Shown in pieces: positions 17,087 through 25,158 of a DNA stretch of 64,000 nucleotides (positions are counted from its first letter, which is position 1; each line of letters starts with the position of its first letter). A program made the position numbers and the translations under genes. The DNA is taken from positions 4,092,001 through 4,156,000 of the forward strand of contig NZ_BSST01000001.1 of NCBI RefSeq assembly GCF_030161395.1, given 5' to 3'. The stretch comes from Thalassotalea insulae. Its GTDB lineage: Bacteria; Pseudomonadota; Gammaproteobacteria; Enterobacterales; Alteromonadaceae. Under the pieces are notes generated by a model. It saw nothing but the letters and a program-made list of their open reading frames with translations. It was not told where the DNA came from and did no database searches.

Positions 17087-19198
17087 ATGAAAATAAAACC
17101 ATCAGTATTAACATTAGCCGTTTTGTTTGCCATTTCAACGCCATTGGTAGCAGAAGATTATTCTTTTAGTGGTGAAGAAAGGGATGATTACTTTGATGAC
17201 TTTTACGGCAGTGAGGAAATGGTTGAAATAGCGACAGGGATAAAAACGCAAATCTATAGAGCGCCTGCAATAGCAAGTGTATTTACCGCAGAACAAATAA
17301 AAAACATGGGTGCTACTGATATTGATGATGTGCTAGAAACTGTGCCTGGTTTACATATTTCGAGGCTTTCAAATACGTATACACCGATTTATGCGTTTCG
17401 AGGCGTGCATAGTAAATATACGCCTCAAGTATTAATGTTAATTAATAATATCCCAATTACCAATTCTTTTCTGGGTAACCGTAACCAAAATTGGGGAGGG
17501 ATGCCAGTTGAAGCCATTGCTCGAATAGAGGTGATTCGTGGACCTGGTTCAGCTGTGTTTGGTGCCGATGCCTTTTCAGGAGTGATTAATATTATTACGA
17601 AAAACGCAGATGATATTAAAAACAATGAGTTATTAGTGCGTGTTGGAAGTCATAAAACCCAAGATGCTTGGTTTGCCTTAGGCGACAGTGATGGGGAGTT
17701 TAAATATTCGGCTGTTTTTGAGTACCATGTAACAGACGGATTCGATAAAACAATAGAAGCGGACGCCCAAACACGCTTAGATAAAATTTTTGGCACATCC
17801 GCCTCTTTAGCGCCTGGTAAGTTAAGTTTAGGGACAGAAAATATCGATTTTCGTGGAGAAATAAATTATCGCGAATGGACTGTTCGTCTTGGATTACAAG
17901 ATAGAAATAATTTAGGGTTGGGAGCAGGATTAGCTGCCGCCCTTGATCCCGAAGCGGATAAAGCAAGCCGTCGACGTAATTTTGATATCAATTACAAATC
18001 TCAGATTACCGAAGATTGGCAGTTAGATGTTCAAGCGACGTATTTTGATACTAGCCAGGATATTGATCAATACACTATTTATCCTGCGGGTGCTTTTGGT
18101 GGTGCTTATCCTAATGGATTTATTGGTAATCCTGAGGTATGGGAACGGCATACACGGTTTAATATTACCGGATTATACAGTGGCTTAAATAACCATATTG
18201 TTCGCTTAGGAAGTGGTTATCATAAAGGTGATATGTATAAAACCAAAGAAACCAAAAACTTTGGTCTTGGGCCAGATGGTTTAGCTATTGATCCTACAGG
18301 TCCTGTCGTTGATGTTTCTGATACGCCCTATATATTTTTAAGAGAAACTGAACGCTCTAATCGTTATGTTTTTATTCAAGATGTTTGGACTGTAGCCAAT
18401 GACTGGGAGTTAACAGCAGGGCTCAGACATGATGATTATTCTGATTTTGGAAGCACTACTAACCCTAGGTTGGCACTGGTATGGTCTACTTCATTAAATT
18501 TATCAACTAAATTTCTTTATGGTAAAGCGTTTAGAGCACCTTCTTTTGCTGATACGGGCAATATTAATAATCCAGTTGCATTGGGTAACCCAAACTTAAA
18601 TCCTGAAAAAATGGAAACATTTGAAGTTGCATTTGATTATCACCCTCAATCTGGATTCGGTGCTATTTTAAGTTTTTATGATTATACATGGACAGATATT
18701 ATTCAATATGCACCAGATGCTGGCCAATCTAGTAATACCGCTCAAAATTTGGGTGAGCAAGAAGGTTATGGTAGTGAGCTCGAGCTTAATTGGCGTATTA
18801 ACGAGAAATTTAAGTTCTCAGGTAATATTTCATGGTCTAAAGCTACCAATGATTTAACCGATGCGGATGTCGCCTATGTACCGAAAAGACAGGTGTTTAT
18901 GCAGCTAGATTGGGAAATTAATGATGAAACGCGTGTTAATGTTAAAAGTAATTTTATCAACGGTCGTAGTCGTTCAGTAAACGATACTCGTCAGGCAATA
19001 GAAAATTACGTCGTGAGTGATATCAATTTAAGATGGATGCCGCACGACTATCCAATTGAATTCGCTTTATTAGCAAAAAATGTATTTGATGTCGATGCTA
19101 GAGAGCCTTCTTTAAATAACGGTGGTACGGCAAATATTCCAAATGATCTACCTCTAGCTGGCCGAACATTTTATGGGGAAGTAAGGTATAAATTTTAA
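17087..19198 (+). CDS. TonB-dependent outer-membrane receptor
   Basis: The 703-residue protein begins with a signal peptide (about 1-22, ending LVA). A likely TonB box lies in EEMVEIATG (about 44-52). The plug domain follows (about 55-170; DDVLETVPGLHI, IARIEVIRGPGSAVFG, GVINIITK), and then a 22-strand-type barrel ending in YGEVRYKF. Such receptors import scarce ligands such as iron chelates, cobalamin or other metallophores. The ligand cannot be told from sequence. Its stop codon shares a base with the next gene's ATG (TAATG), which is unusual for a receptor and ties it to the citrate-synthase-like pair. Confidence 0.9.
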   Translation: MKIKPSVLTLAVLFAISTPLVAEDYSFSGEERDDYFDDFYGSEEMVEIATGIKTQIYRAPAIASVFTAEQIKNMGATDIDDVLETVPGLHISRLSNTYTPIYAFRGVHSKYTPQVLMLINNIPITNSFLGNRNQNWGGMPVEAIARIEVIRGPGSAVFGADAFSGVINIITKNADDIKNNELLVRVGSHKTQDAWFALGDSDGEFKYSAVFEYHVTDGFDKTIEADAQTRLDKIFGTSASLAPGKLSLGTENIDFRGEINYREWTVRLGLQDRNNLGLGAGLAAALDPEADKASRRRNFDINYKSQITEDWQLDVQATYFDTSQDIDQYTIYPAGAFGGAYPNGFIGNPEVWERHTRFNITGLYSGLNNHIVRLGSGYHKGDMYKTKETKNFGLGPDGLAIDPTGPVVDVSDTPYIFLRETERSNRYVFIQDVWTVANDWELTAGLRHDDYSDFGSTTNPRLALVWSTSLNLSTKFLYGKAFRAPSFADTGNINNPVALGNPNLNPEKMETFEVAFDYHPQSGFGAILSFYDYTWTDIIQYAPDAGQSSNTAQNLGEQEGYGSELELNWRINEKFKFSGNISWSKATNDLTDADVAYVPKRQVFMQLDWEINDETRVNVKSNFINGRSRSVNDTRQAIENYVVSDINLRWMPHDYPIEFALLAKNVFDVDAREPSLNNGGTANIPNDLPLAGRTFYGEVRYKF

Positions 19199-20076
19199 TG
19201 CTAGGTAAAAAGAAAAACTCAGAACAAAGAACAGACTTTGTTTATGCAGGTAAAACGCAAACTAAAATTTTATTAGAGCAGCCAAGTGAAAGTAACCATT
19301 ATATCAGCCAGAAAAGTTATCTGTACGGCTATGATGTAGCGCAGCTGATTAGTAAAAAAAGTTTTGCTGAAACTTTATTGTTGCTGTTCACTGGCGAATT
19401 GCCTGCAGCGGCTAATGCCCGGTTATTAGAAAGACTAATGATCGCGTTAATTAATCTTGGTCCACGCCATCCGGCAGTAAAAGCTAGTATGACAGCCGGA
19501 GTTAGTAAAAGTAATGCAGAGCATTTATTACCTATTGGTTTATCGGTACTTGGCGGGAAGGAAAATGGCGCGCAAGAGGTTGCAGAGGCTATTTCTTTTA
19601 TTTATGCCAATATAGATAAGTCTCCGCAATTTTTAGCGGACTCCCTATTAAAGGAATCCGCTGAAGAGCTAGCTCAACATTCAGGTGAATTTCATTTAGT
19701 CGCCGGATTTGGCAATTATTACGGAAGTATAGATGAACTAACTCAAGCTCATGCTGATGCAGTGTTATCACCAACAGTGGAAGATAAAGACCAACATTGT
19801 ACTTATATTGATTGGGGGCTGGCATTTGTTGAGCGATTGGAAAGCGCTAACATCGGAATATTAAAAACAGGCCTGGCAGCGATGGTTTTTTGCCATTTAG
19901 GTATTGCTGCGCGTGAAGCGGTTGGTTTGTATCAACTATTATGTGCTCCCGGAATCTTTGCTCATGGTGTAGAGCAAACACATAAACCGATTACTGCGAT
20001 GCCGATGTTATCTGACGAACAACATTTTTATCAGCAACAACAAACGTTAGTGGGTGATAGAGCCAATGACAAATAA
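19198..20076 (+). CDS. Citrate-synthase-fold protein, subunit 1, catalytic His missing
   Basis: The 292-residue protein reads along the citrate synthase fold: SYLYGYDVAQLISKKSFAET and LLLFTGELP match the conserved GY...SFAEV..LLL.GELP block. The later blocks are altered. HGGAN becomes ENGAQ (Glu122), and the GFGHR block becomes GFGNYY (Asn173). The length is that of citryl-CoA-lyase-type members (about 260-300) rather than of full citrate synthase (about 430). Without these histidines normal citrate synthase chemistry is unlikely. It may be a structural partner of the next gene product or have new chemistry. It is coupled to the TonB receptor and overlaps the next gene by 11 nt. Confidence 0.75.
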   Translation: MLGKKKNSEQRTDFVYAGKTQTKILLEQPSESNHYISQKSYLYGYDVAQLISKKSFAETLLLLFTGELPAAANARLLERLMIALINLGPRHPAVKASMTAGVSKSNAEHLLPIGLSVLGGKENGAQEVAEAISFIYANIDKSPQFLADSLLKESAEELAQHSGEFHLVAGFGNYYGSIDELTQAHADAVLSPTVEDKDQHCTYIDWGLAFVERLESANIGILKTGLAAMVFCHLGIAAREAVGLYQLLCAPGIFAHGVEQTHKPITAMPMLSDEQHFYQQQQTLVGDRANDK

Positions 20077-20887
20077 AGCAAACACGCAATATTGGGATCA
20101 GCGTAATACCCGTATTTTTAGTTCTGTGGGACATTGGCAAGGTGGAGAAGATGTAATCATAGAAGGGCATTCATTGATGAATGATCTAATGATTAATGCT
20201 TCGCTAATGCAAGTTAATATTTTAAATGCCACAGGAAAATTAGTTGCCAGAAATGTCGCTGATTGGGTTGAAACTAATTTTATGGGTTTAAGTTACCCTG
20301 ATAGCCGGATCTGGTGCAATCAAATTTCGGCATATGCTGGTGATACTAAAACTAGTGTGGTAGCTGCTGCCAGTGCCGCAATATTAGGAGCAGATTCAAG
20401 AGCTTATGGTGGCGGCCAAACGACCCAATCTAGTATGACGTTTTTGCAAGTTGCCTATGAAGACTATACTCATGGTGCATCGTTTGCACAGATTTTACAA
20501 AAAGCACGGATTATTAACGGAAAGCCTATGATCATTGGTTTTGCCCGGCCGATCGATAAAGACGATGAAAGATTGCAGCCATATAAAGATTCGCAATTAC
20601 GGCTTGGGCTGGAAATGGGTAAATATCTTAAGTTTGCTTTTGAACTCAGCGATTATTTATTCGAACATTTTGGTCTGTCAATTAATAGTGGTGGCTATGC
20701 CGCGGCATTTTTGCTGGATCAGGGCTTTACTCCTGAAGAAGGCTATAAAATTAAAGCCTTTGCGGTGATTGGTGGTGCTATTGCCTGTTATCGCGATCTG
20801 GAGCATAGTCCAGCTAACTCATTTCTACCGATGAAGTGTCAGGACATCGACTATATTGGCGTCGCTCCCCGAGAGTTACCGCAATAG
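20066..20887 (+). CDS. Citrate-synthase-fold protein, subunit 2, catalytic residues altered
   Basis: I chose ATG 20066 (MTNKANTQYW); GTG 20054 is possible. The 273-residue protein is a second citrate-synthase-like paralogue. Its blocks align in order: AAILGADSRAYGGGQTT replaces the HGGAN region (Tyr114 for His), MIIGFARPIDKDDERL replaces GFGHRVYK (Arg161 for His), and GGYAAAFLLDQGFTPEE matches the C-terminal FYSG...LGIP region without the usual Asp. The GG pair and overall spacing are kept, so the fold is probably intact. With the overlapping upstream gene it likely forms a heteromer. It ends 6 bp before the convergent acyltransferase gene. Confidence 0.75.
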   Translation: MTNKANTQYWDQRNTRIFSSVGHWQGGEDVIIEGHSLMNDLMINASLMQVNILNATGKLVARNVADWVETNFMGLSYPDSRIWCNQISAYAGDTKTSVVAAASAAILGADSRAYGGGQTTQSSMTFLQVAYEDYTHGASFAQILQKARIINGKPMIIGFARPIDKDDERLQPYKDSQLRLGLEMGKYLKFAFELSDYLFEHFGLSINSGGYAAAFLLDQGFTPEEGYKIKAFAVIGGAIACYRDLEHSPANSFLPMKCQDIDYIGVAPRELPQ

Positions 20888-20893
20888 ATATTG

Positions 20894-22201
20894 CTATTGC
20901 GCTTGCTCAATCACTAAAGGTAAAACATCTAGCATAGCATCTAACGGTTTCTCCTCGGTAATTGAAGGTGTTATCGACAGTGTCACTTTATCATCAGGAG
21001 TGATGCAGATGATAATACCTTGCTTGTTGACATAAGAGGCAACTACTTCATCTGATGGGTTGACGGTCAGCAGGCCTGATTGTTGTTTAAATGTACAACC
21101 CTGAGGCGTGACTTTACCTAGGCTAATTTCATGGGCCGTCCAATTAGTTAGATAAAAGGCATGTGGATCTTCTATTGTATTTAGTCTAGATAAAAATTCT
21201 TCTCTGAGGATAAATCGAGAAAAGTCTTGTTGAGTTTGCTTAACATTTTGTACACGTTTTTGTATTAGTTCCGCTAAGCGGCTAACAGTGTTTGTTATAA
21301 CGTTAGCCGTCACAGAAATTGACACCATATAATTGCCACTTAATAGCTGCCTTTGTTGCTCAGTTGGCAAGCTTACTGCAATCGCAAACGTGACTTTTTC
21401 TTGATTATTATTGGCGGTATCTGGGTGTACTTTATGAAAACATTTGGCTAGTAATGCCGAAATAATCGAATTTTTTGTTAATGGTAGCTCGCTATTAGCA
21501 CGGATACGACTGATGACATTACTTACGTCGTAACTAACAGTTTTAGCTAGTTTTGTTTTTGCGCGATAGCTGGCAAGTTTCTCCTCGTTAATTTCAGGAG
21601 CGGGATCATGGATCATTGGGTATTTTTGTATCTCAGATACATTATCGGGATGATTATTAATTCCTTGATTGTTAGTAACCTGCTGAATAAAGTTTATAGC
21701 GTTTGGATAAGTGAGTAGTTGAGCTGTATTTAGGACTGTTTTAGCTTGTTTTGAATCATTGCTAAGGTATGCGTTATATAATTGTATGATAAGTTTAAAG
21801 AGGTAATTAGCACTTTGCGCATCAAGATAACAGTGATCTGTGAGAGTGATAAGCATAAATTCTTGGCAATTATTTTTTTGCAAGATTATTAATCCAAATG
21901 CAGCATATTGATCTTCAGTCCGAAGTAAGCTGTAACCATTCTTGGAAATATTAGTAAGCGCTGTTGTAAAACAATCCGTATTAATGGTTTGAAAAAATTG
22001 TTGTGACTTAAGGGTGCTTTCCCAGCTAAACTGATTTTGTGATAGATAGTTAGGCCGTTTAGTTAATTTTTCTACTGAATTAATTGTTCTGTTATAGCTT
22101 TGTTTTAACTGATCTACATTAATTTCACCATTAAAAAGGTAGCCTTGAGTAAAAACCATATCTATACGGTTAAGTAATGCTTCAAATTTAAGTTCAGACA
22201 T
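20894..22201 (-). CDS. HXXXD acyltransferase (BAHD/condensation-domain-like)
   Basis: I chose ATG 22201 (MSELKFEALL), giving 435 residues; the frame opens at a TTG at 22246. The active-site motif HCYLD (His123 to Asp127, in LTLTDHCYLDAQ context) matches the HXXXD of BAHD acyltransferases and condensation domains. Near the C-terminus, TNWTAHEISLGKVTP occupies the place of the BAHD structural DFGWG block but is divergent. Length and two-lobe layout fit the family. Such enzymes join an activated acyl group to an amine or alcohol. It is third in a - strand unit after the binding protein and kinase and converges on the citrate-synthase-like genes, so it may act on the same product. Confidence 0.65.
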   Translation of the reverse strand: MSELKFEALLNRIDMVFTQGYLFNGEINVDQLKQSYNRTINSVEKLTKRPNYLSQNQFSWESTLKSQQFFQTINTDCFTTALTNISKNGYSLLRTEDQYAAFGLIILQKNNCQEFMLITLTDHCYLDAQSANYLFKLIIQLYNAYLSNDSKQAKTVLNTAQLLTYPNAINFIQQVTNNQGINNHPDNVSEIQKYPMIHDPAPEINEEKLASYRAKTKLAKTVSYDVSNVISRIRANSELPLTKNSIISALLAKCFHKVHPDTANNNQEKVTFAIAVSLPTEQQRQLLSGNYMVSISVTANVITNTVSRLAELIQKRVQNVKQTQQDFSRFILREEFLSRLNTIEDPHAFYLTNWTAHEISLGKVTPQGCTFKQQSGLLTVNPSDEVVASYVNKQGIIICITPDDKVTLSITPSITEEKPLDAMLDVLPLVIEQAQ

Positions 22202-22284
22202 CTTAGAATTTACTATTCTTTTATTATCCGTCAGTATAAAGGACAATAAGTAAATAAACAGCTTGTTTTAGCAAGTGTTGATGG

Positions 22285-23838
22285 TTAACTGGATATTGGT
22301 AAGGTAATGGTAAATACTGCCCCTTGACCTAATGTACTGCTGACGGTAAGTTGCCCCTGCATTAATTCAACAAAACGTTTAGAGATCGAAAGTCCTAATC
22401 CTGTTCCGCTAAATTTACGAGCTTGACCTGAATCCACCTGCCTAAATTCATCAAAAATATATTCTTGCTGCTCGGGTGACAATCCTATTCCTGTGTCAGC
22501 TACATCGAAATAAATATGCTGTTTATCACAGTGAATATTAAGTGAAACCTTGCCTTTATTAGTGAACTTACAGGCATTACTGAGTAAATTTAATAGCACC
22601 TGCTCGAGCTTTTCTTTATCTAAAATGATTTTATTTAGCTGGCAGCTATTGGTTATTTCAAATTGATTATTATTCTTTTGTGCTAGTGGTTTTATTGTTT
22701 CTTGGATAGTGGCTTGTAATTCAGAAATTAAAATTTCTGTAGCAGATATTTCAAGTTTACCCGCTTCAATTTTGGCTAAATCAAGCAGGCTATTGATCAT
22801 AAATAGTAACCGCTGAGAGTTATTAGCAATTTTATCCATATCCTCGATTAACTCAAAGTCACCGTTTAGCTCCAGTTCTTCAGTGACCAGCTCACCATAA
22901 CCTATGATTGACTGGATTGGCGTGCGTAATTCATGGCTCATATTCGCCATAAATTCTGATTTATGTTGGCTGGCAATTAATGCGGTATCTCTTGCTTCTT
23001 CCAGTTCTTTGGTACGAATTTTAACCTCGTGTTCTAATTGATCACGGTGTGATATTAGTTCACTTTCCTGCTGCTCTAACACCTTCATCATACTGTTATA
23101 GTAGCCGGCCATTTTTCTGATCTCTTTCGCTCCGGTGACATTGGCATAAAGATGATCTTTGCTTGCTTTTGCTTGGCGCATTGTTTGTGCGAGTTGTTCT
23201 AATGGCGCAAATAGTTTTGCTAAGGCAAAATTTAATATGGTGACTAATACTAATACAGAAATAACAGCAATACTGGTAATGATTATCGCAACACGTTGTT
23301 GAGATTGGCTTAAGCTAGCTTTACTGTAGATAACTTCGGCATAACCTATGATCTGCTGTGGCTCAGTTAATTTTGACTCTAATTCAAATTCACTTTCATC
23401 ATTATTTGATACGCCAGTTGTTAATATTACGGGAGTTTTGATCAGCCAAAAGTCTGCAGTTTCCTTCAATATTTGAGTGTCAGTTACCTGGATTTCGAGT
23501 GTATCCAGCGCGTGAGGATACTCACCTTCTGAAATAAAGATATCCTGATTTTCATACCTCAGCCGAGTTGCTAATACGGATTGAAAACCTTGCACTTGTT
23601 GAATAGCCTCTTTAGCATTTTGATTCGCACCTGATAATAGGGCAAATACTGCTTGTTTGGCTAACCCATCGGTTATTTGAAAAGCATTTTTTAGCATTAA
23701 CTGTCTTGATTGCTGGTTGACGCCAGCGGCAGTTAAAATACTGATAATTAACGTCATCACTGAGATGCTGGTGATTAAAAATATAATCGCTTGGTGACGT
23801 ATACTTTGATTGGAGTTAAAAATACGATGCAGTTTCAT
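22285..23838 (-). CDS. Membrane sensor histidine kinase without a receiver
   Basis: The 517-residue protein has membrane segments at about 17-40 and 183-207, a periplasmic domain between them, a HAMP region (about 208-260), a coiled linker and a kinase core. The phospho-acceptor is His302 in FMANMSHELRTP. ATP-binding boxes are present (LLNLLSNACKFTNKG, DVADTGIGLS, SGTGLGLSISKRFVEL). There is no receiver or Hpt domain and no response regulator gene in the neighbourhood. It lies 15 bp after the periplasmic binding protein gene, so that protein probably delivers the ligand to its periplasmic domain. The downstream partner is unknown. Confidence 0.9.
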   Translation of the reverse strand: MKLHRIFNSNQSIRHQAIIFLITSISVMTLIISILTAAGVNQQSRQLMLKNAFQITDGLAKQAVFALLSGANQNAKEAIQQVQGFQSVLATRLRYENQDIFISEGEYPHALDTLEIQVTDTQILKETADFWLIKTPVILTTGVSNNDESEFELESKLTEPQQIIGYAEVIYSKASLSQSQQRVAIIITSIAVISVLVLVTILNFALAKLFAPLEQLAQTMRQAKASKDHLYANVTGAKEIRKMAGYYNSMMKVLEQQESELISHRDQLEHEVKIRTKELEEARDTALIASQHKSEFMANMSHELRTPIQSIIGYGELVTEELELNGDFELIEDMDKIANNSQRLLFMINSLLDLAKIEAGKLEISATEILISELQATIQETIKPLAQKNNNQFEITNSCQLNKIILDKEKLEQVLLNLLSNACKFTNKGKVSLNIHCDKQHIYFDVADTGIGLSPEQQEYIFDEFRQVDSGQARKFSGTGLGLSISKRFVELMQGQLTVSSTLGQGAVFTITLPISS

Positions 23839-23853
23839 AAATTTATTAACTCA

Positions 23854-24750
23854 TTATTTTGGGAAGGTGATTGCAAAATCAGCCCGCTTAGTTGCACTGT
23901 AGTTGTAACCTAAGTGAGCTGCTGTTCTAAGGTTAACAGCAAGTTTTACCCCTTTAAGGGGGCTTACGGTTGATTGATTAGGAGAATGACTTAACGTGTT
24001 AAGTAAACGAACCAGTTGCCCGCCAAGAAACTCATTGTTAGGGATAGCTGAAAACAGTGCACCACGTTTAGCGTGGGAAGGTTTAGCAGAAAATACCGGC
24101 ATTTTGTTTTCCCATGCTTTTTCTAAAATTACCGGTACGATGATTTTTTCATTGGCTGTAATCGGGTCTATAGGTAGCCAAATAGCCGTATTTTTGAGTT
24201 CTCCTTGCTCAAAAAGTTTATTGTACGCGGTAACTGCGGTACGAAGATCGTCAACTTTTTGCGCATTAACTGTTAATCCTCGAGAATGTGCTTCTTGCTG
24301 GGCAATATCTATGATCCAAGTTGATGCGGCAGTGTAAAAGACATTAATTGTTGTGACTTGTGGTGCCAGTTCTTTTAACGCATCAAATAGCAAGTCAGGG
24401 GCTGTCATTAAACTGACCCCGGAAATATCACTTGGTCTTATTGGTAGGGCACCTACAACTACTTGCTTTTCTTGATAAATTTTTCTAGCAACACGTAAGC
24501 CTCGTTTTCCTAGTGCTATCACTTTTTGGGTAGTTATTTGCTGTGCTATTTGAGCAACATCGAACTGATTAGGCAGCTTTAAATGAATTATGTCATCGCC
24601 AAACTCATTACTAACTCCTTGAATGATTTGTTCGAAAATCGCATCATAAGGGGCTTTCACTTCCGGATAGACAACCGTGAGCTGTTCACTATAGGCTTTA
24701 TTGAAAAAACAGAGGAAGATAAAGACTATCAGTAGAGTAGTATTGCGCAT
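23854..24750 (-). CDS. Periplasmic substrate-binding protein of the ABC_sub_bind (COG2984) type
   Basis: ATG 24750 gives MRNTTLLIVFIFLCFFNKAYS, a clear signal peptide, and a 298-residue product; GTG 24759 is the alternative start. The mature protein follows the two-lobe plan of the ABC_sub_bind family (YPEVKAPYDAIFEQIIQG, VIALGKRGLRVARKIY, SGVSLMTAPD, FYTAASTWIIDIAQQEAHSRG, HLGYNY near the end). No ABC permease or ATPase is nearby. The kinase gene follows at 15 bp, so the protein most likely works as a ligand-binding input to signalling rather than in transport. The ligand is unknown. Confidence 0.82.
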   Translation of the reverse strand: MRNTTLLIVFIFLCFFNKAYSEQLTVVYPEVKAPYDAIFEQIIQGVSNEFGDDIIHLKLPNQFDVAQIAQQITTQKVIALGKRGLRVARKIYQEKQVVVGALPIRPSDISGVSLMTAPDLLFDALKELAPQVTTINVFYTAASTWIIDIAQQEAHSRGLTVNAQKVDDLRTAVTAYNKLFEQGELKNTAIWLPIDPITANEKIIVPVILEKAWENKMPVFSAKPSHAKRGALFSAIPNNEFLGGQLVRLLNTLSHSPNQSTVSPLKGVKLAVNLRTAAHLGYNYSATKRADFAITFPK

Positions 24751-25158
24751 CCAATTCACTATATTTTACATCTCGTTATTATTCTTTATGTCCCCGTAAG
24801 GCGTGTGATTACTCGTGAGTATTTATCGATATCTAACAAGCTTCAACACACCCTCAACATAGTACCTATTTTCTATAACTTAGTCGATTAATAAATAGGG
24901 GAAAATTCCTACTTACTATGAGTTCTATTAAATCAGGTTATTGATATTCTTTGAAATAATTGTCAACTATATGCGTTTTGTTTCCGTTTTGTATCTAAAA
25001 TAAATATCACCCCTAATGGTTTAATTATTCATCATGTTTATGTTCGGTATCATGTTAACTGTATTAGTTAAATACTGGCGGATCATTTAGCTTAAGCAGT
25101 AGGCACGTACATTATAAATGTGCCTTAAAGTAACGCATCTGATATGAGGATATTAAAA
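24751..25158. other. Divergent intergenic region before icd
   Basis: No gene. An imperfect hairpin lies at 25101-25124 (AGGCAC...GTGCCT, inner arms ACATT/AATGT) about 35 bp before the icd start and could act in its leader. The rest (24760-25090) is AT-rich and must hold the promoters of both units, but I cannot place them. Confidence 0.4.

Noticed and set aside
19198..20887. Calling the pair a split citrate synthase gene broken by a frameshift
   Set aside because: Each product carries the N-terminal and C-terminal blocks of the fold, so they are paralogues, not halves.
25101..25124. Riboswitch in the icd leader
   Set aside because: Only a short bulged hairpin is visible, with no conserved aptamer features.
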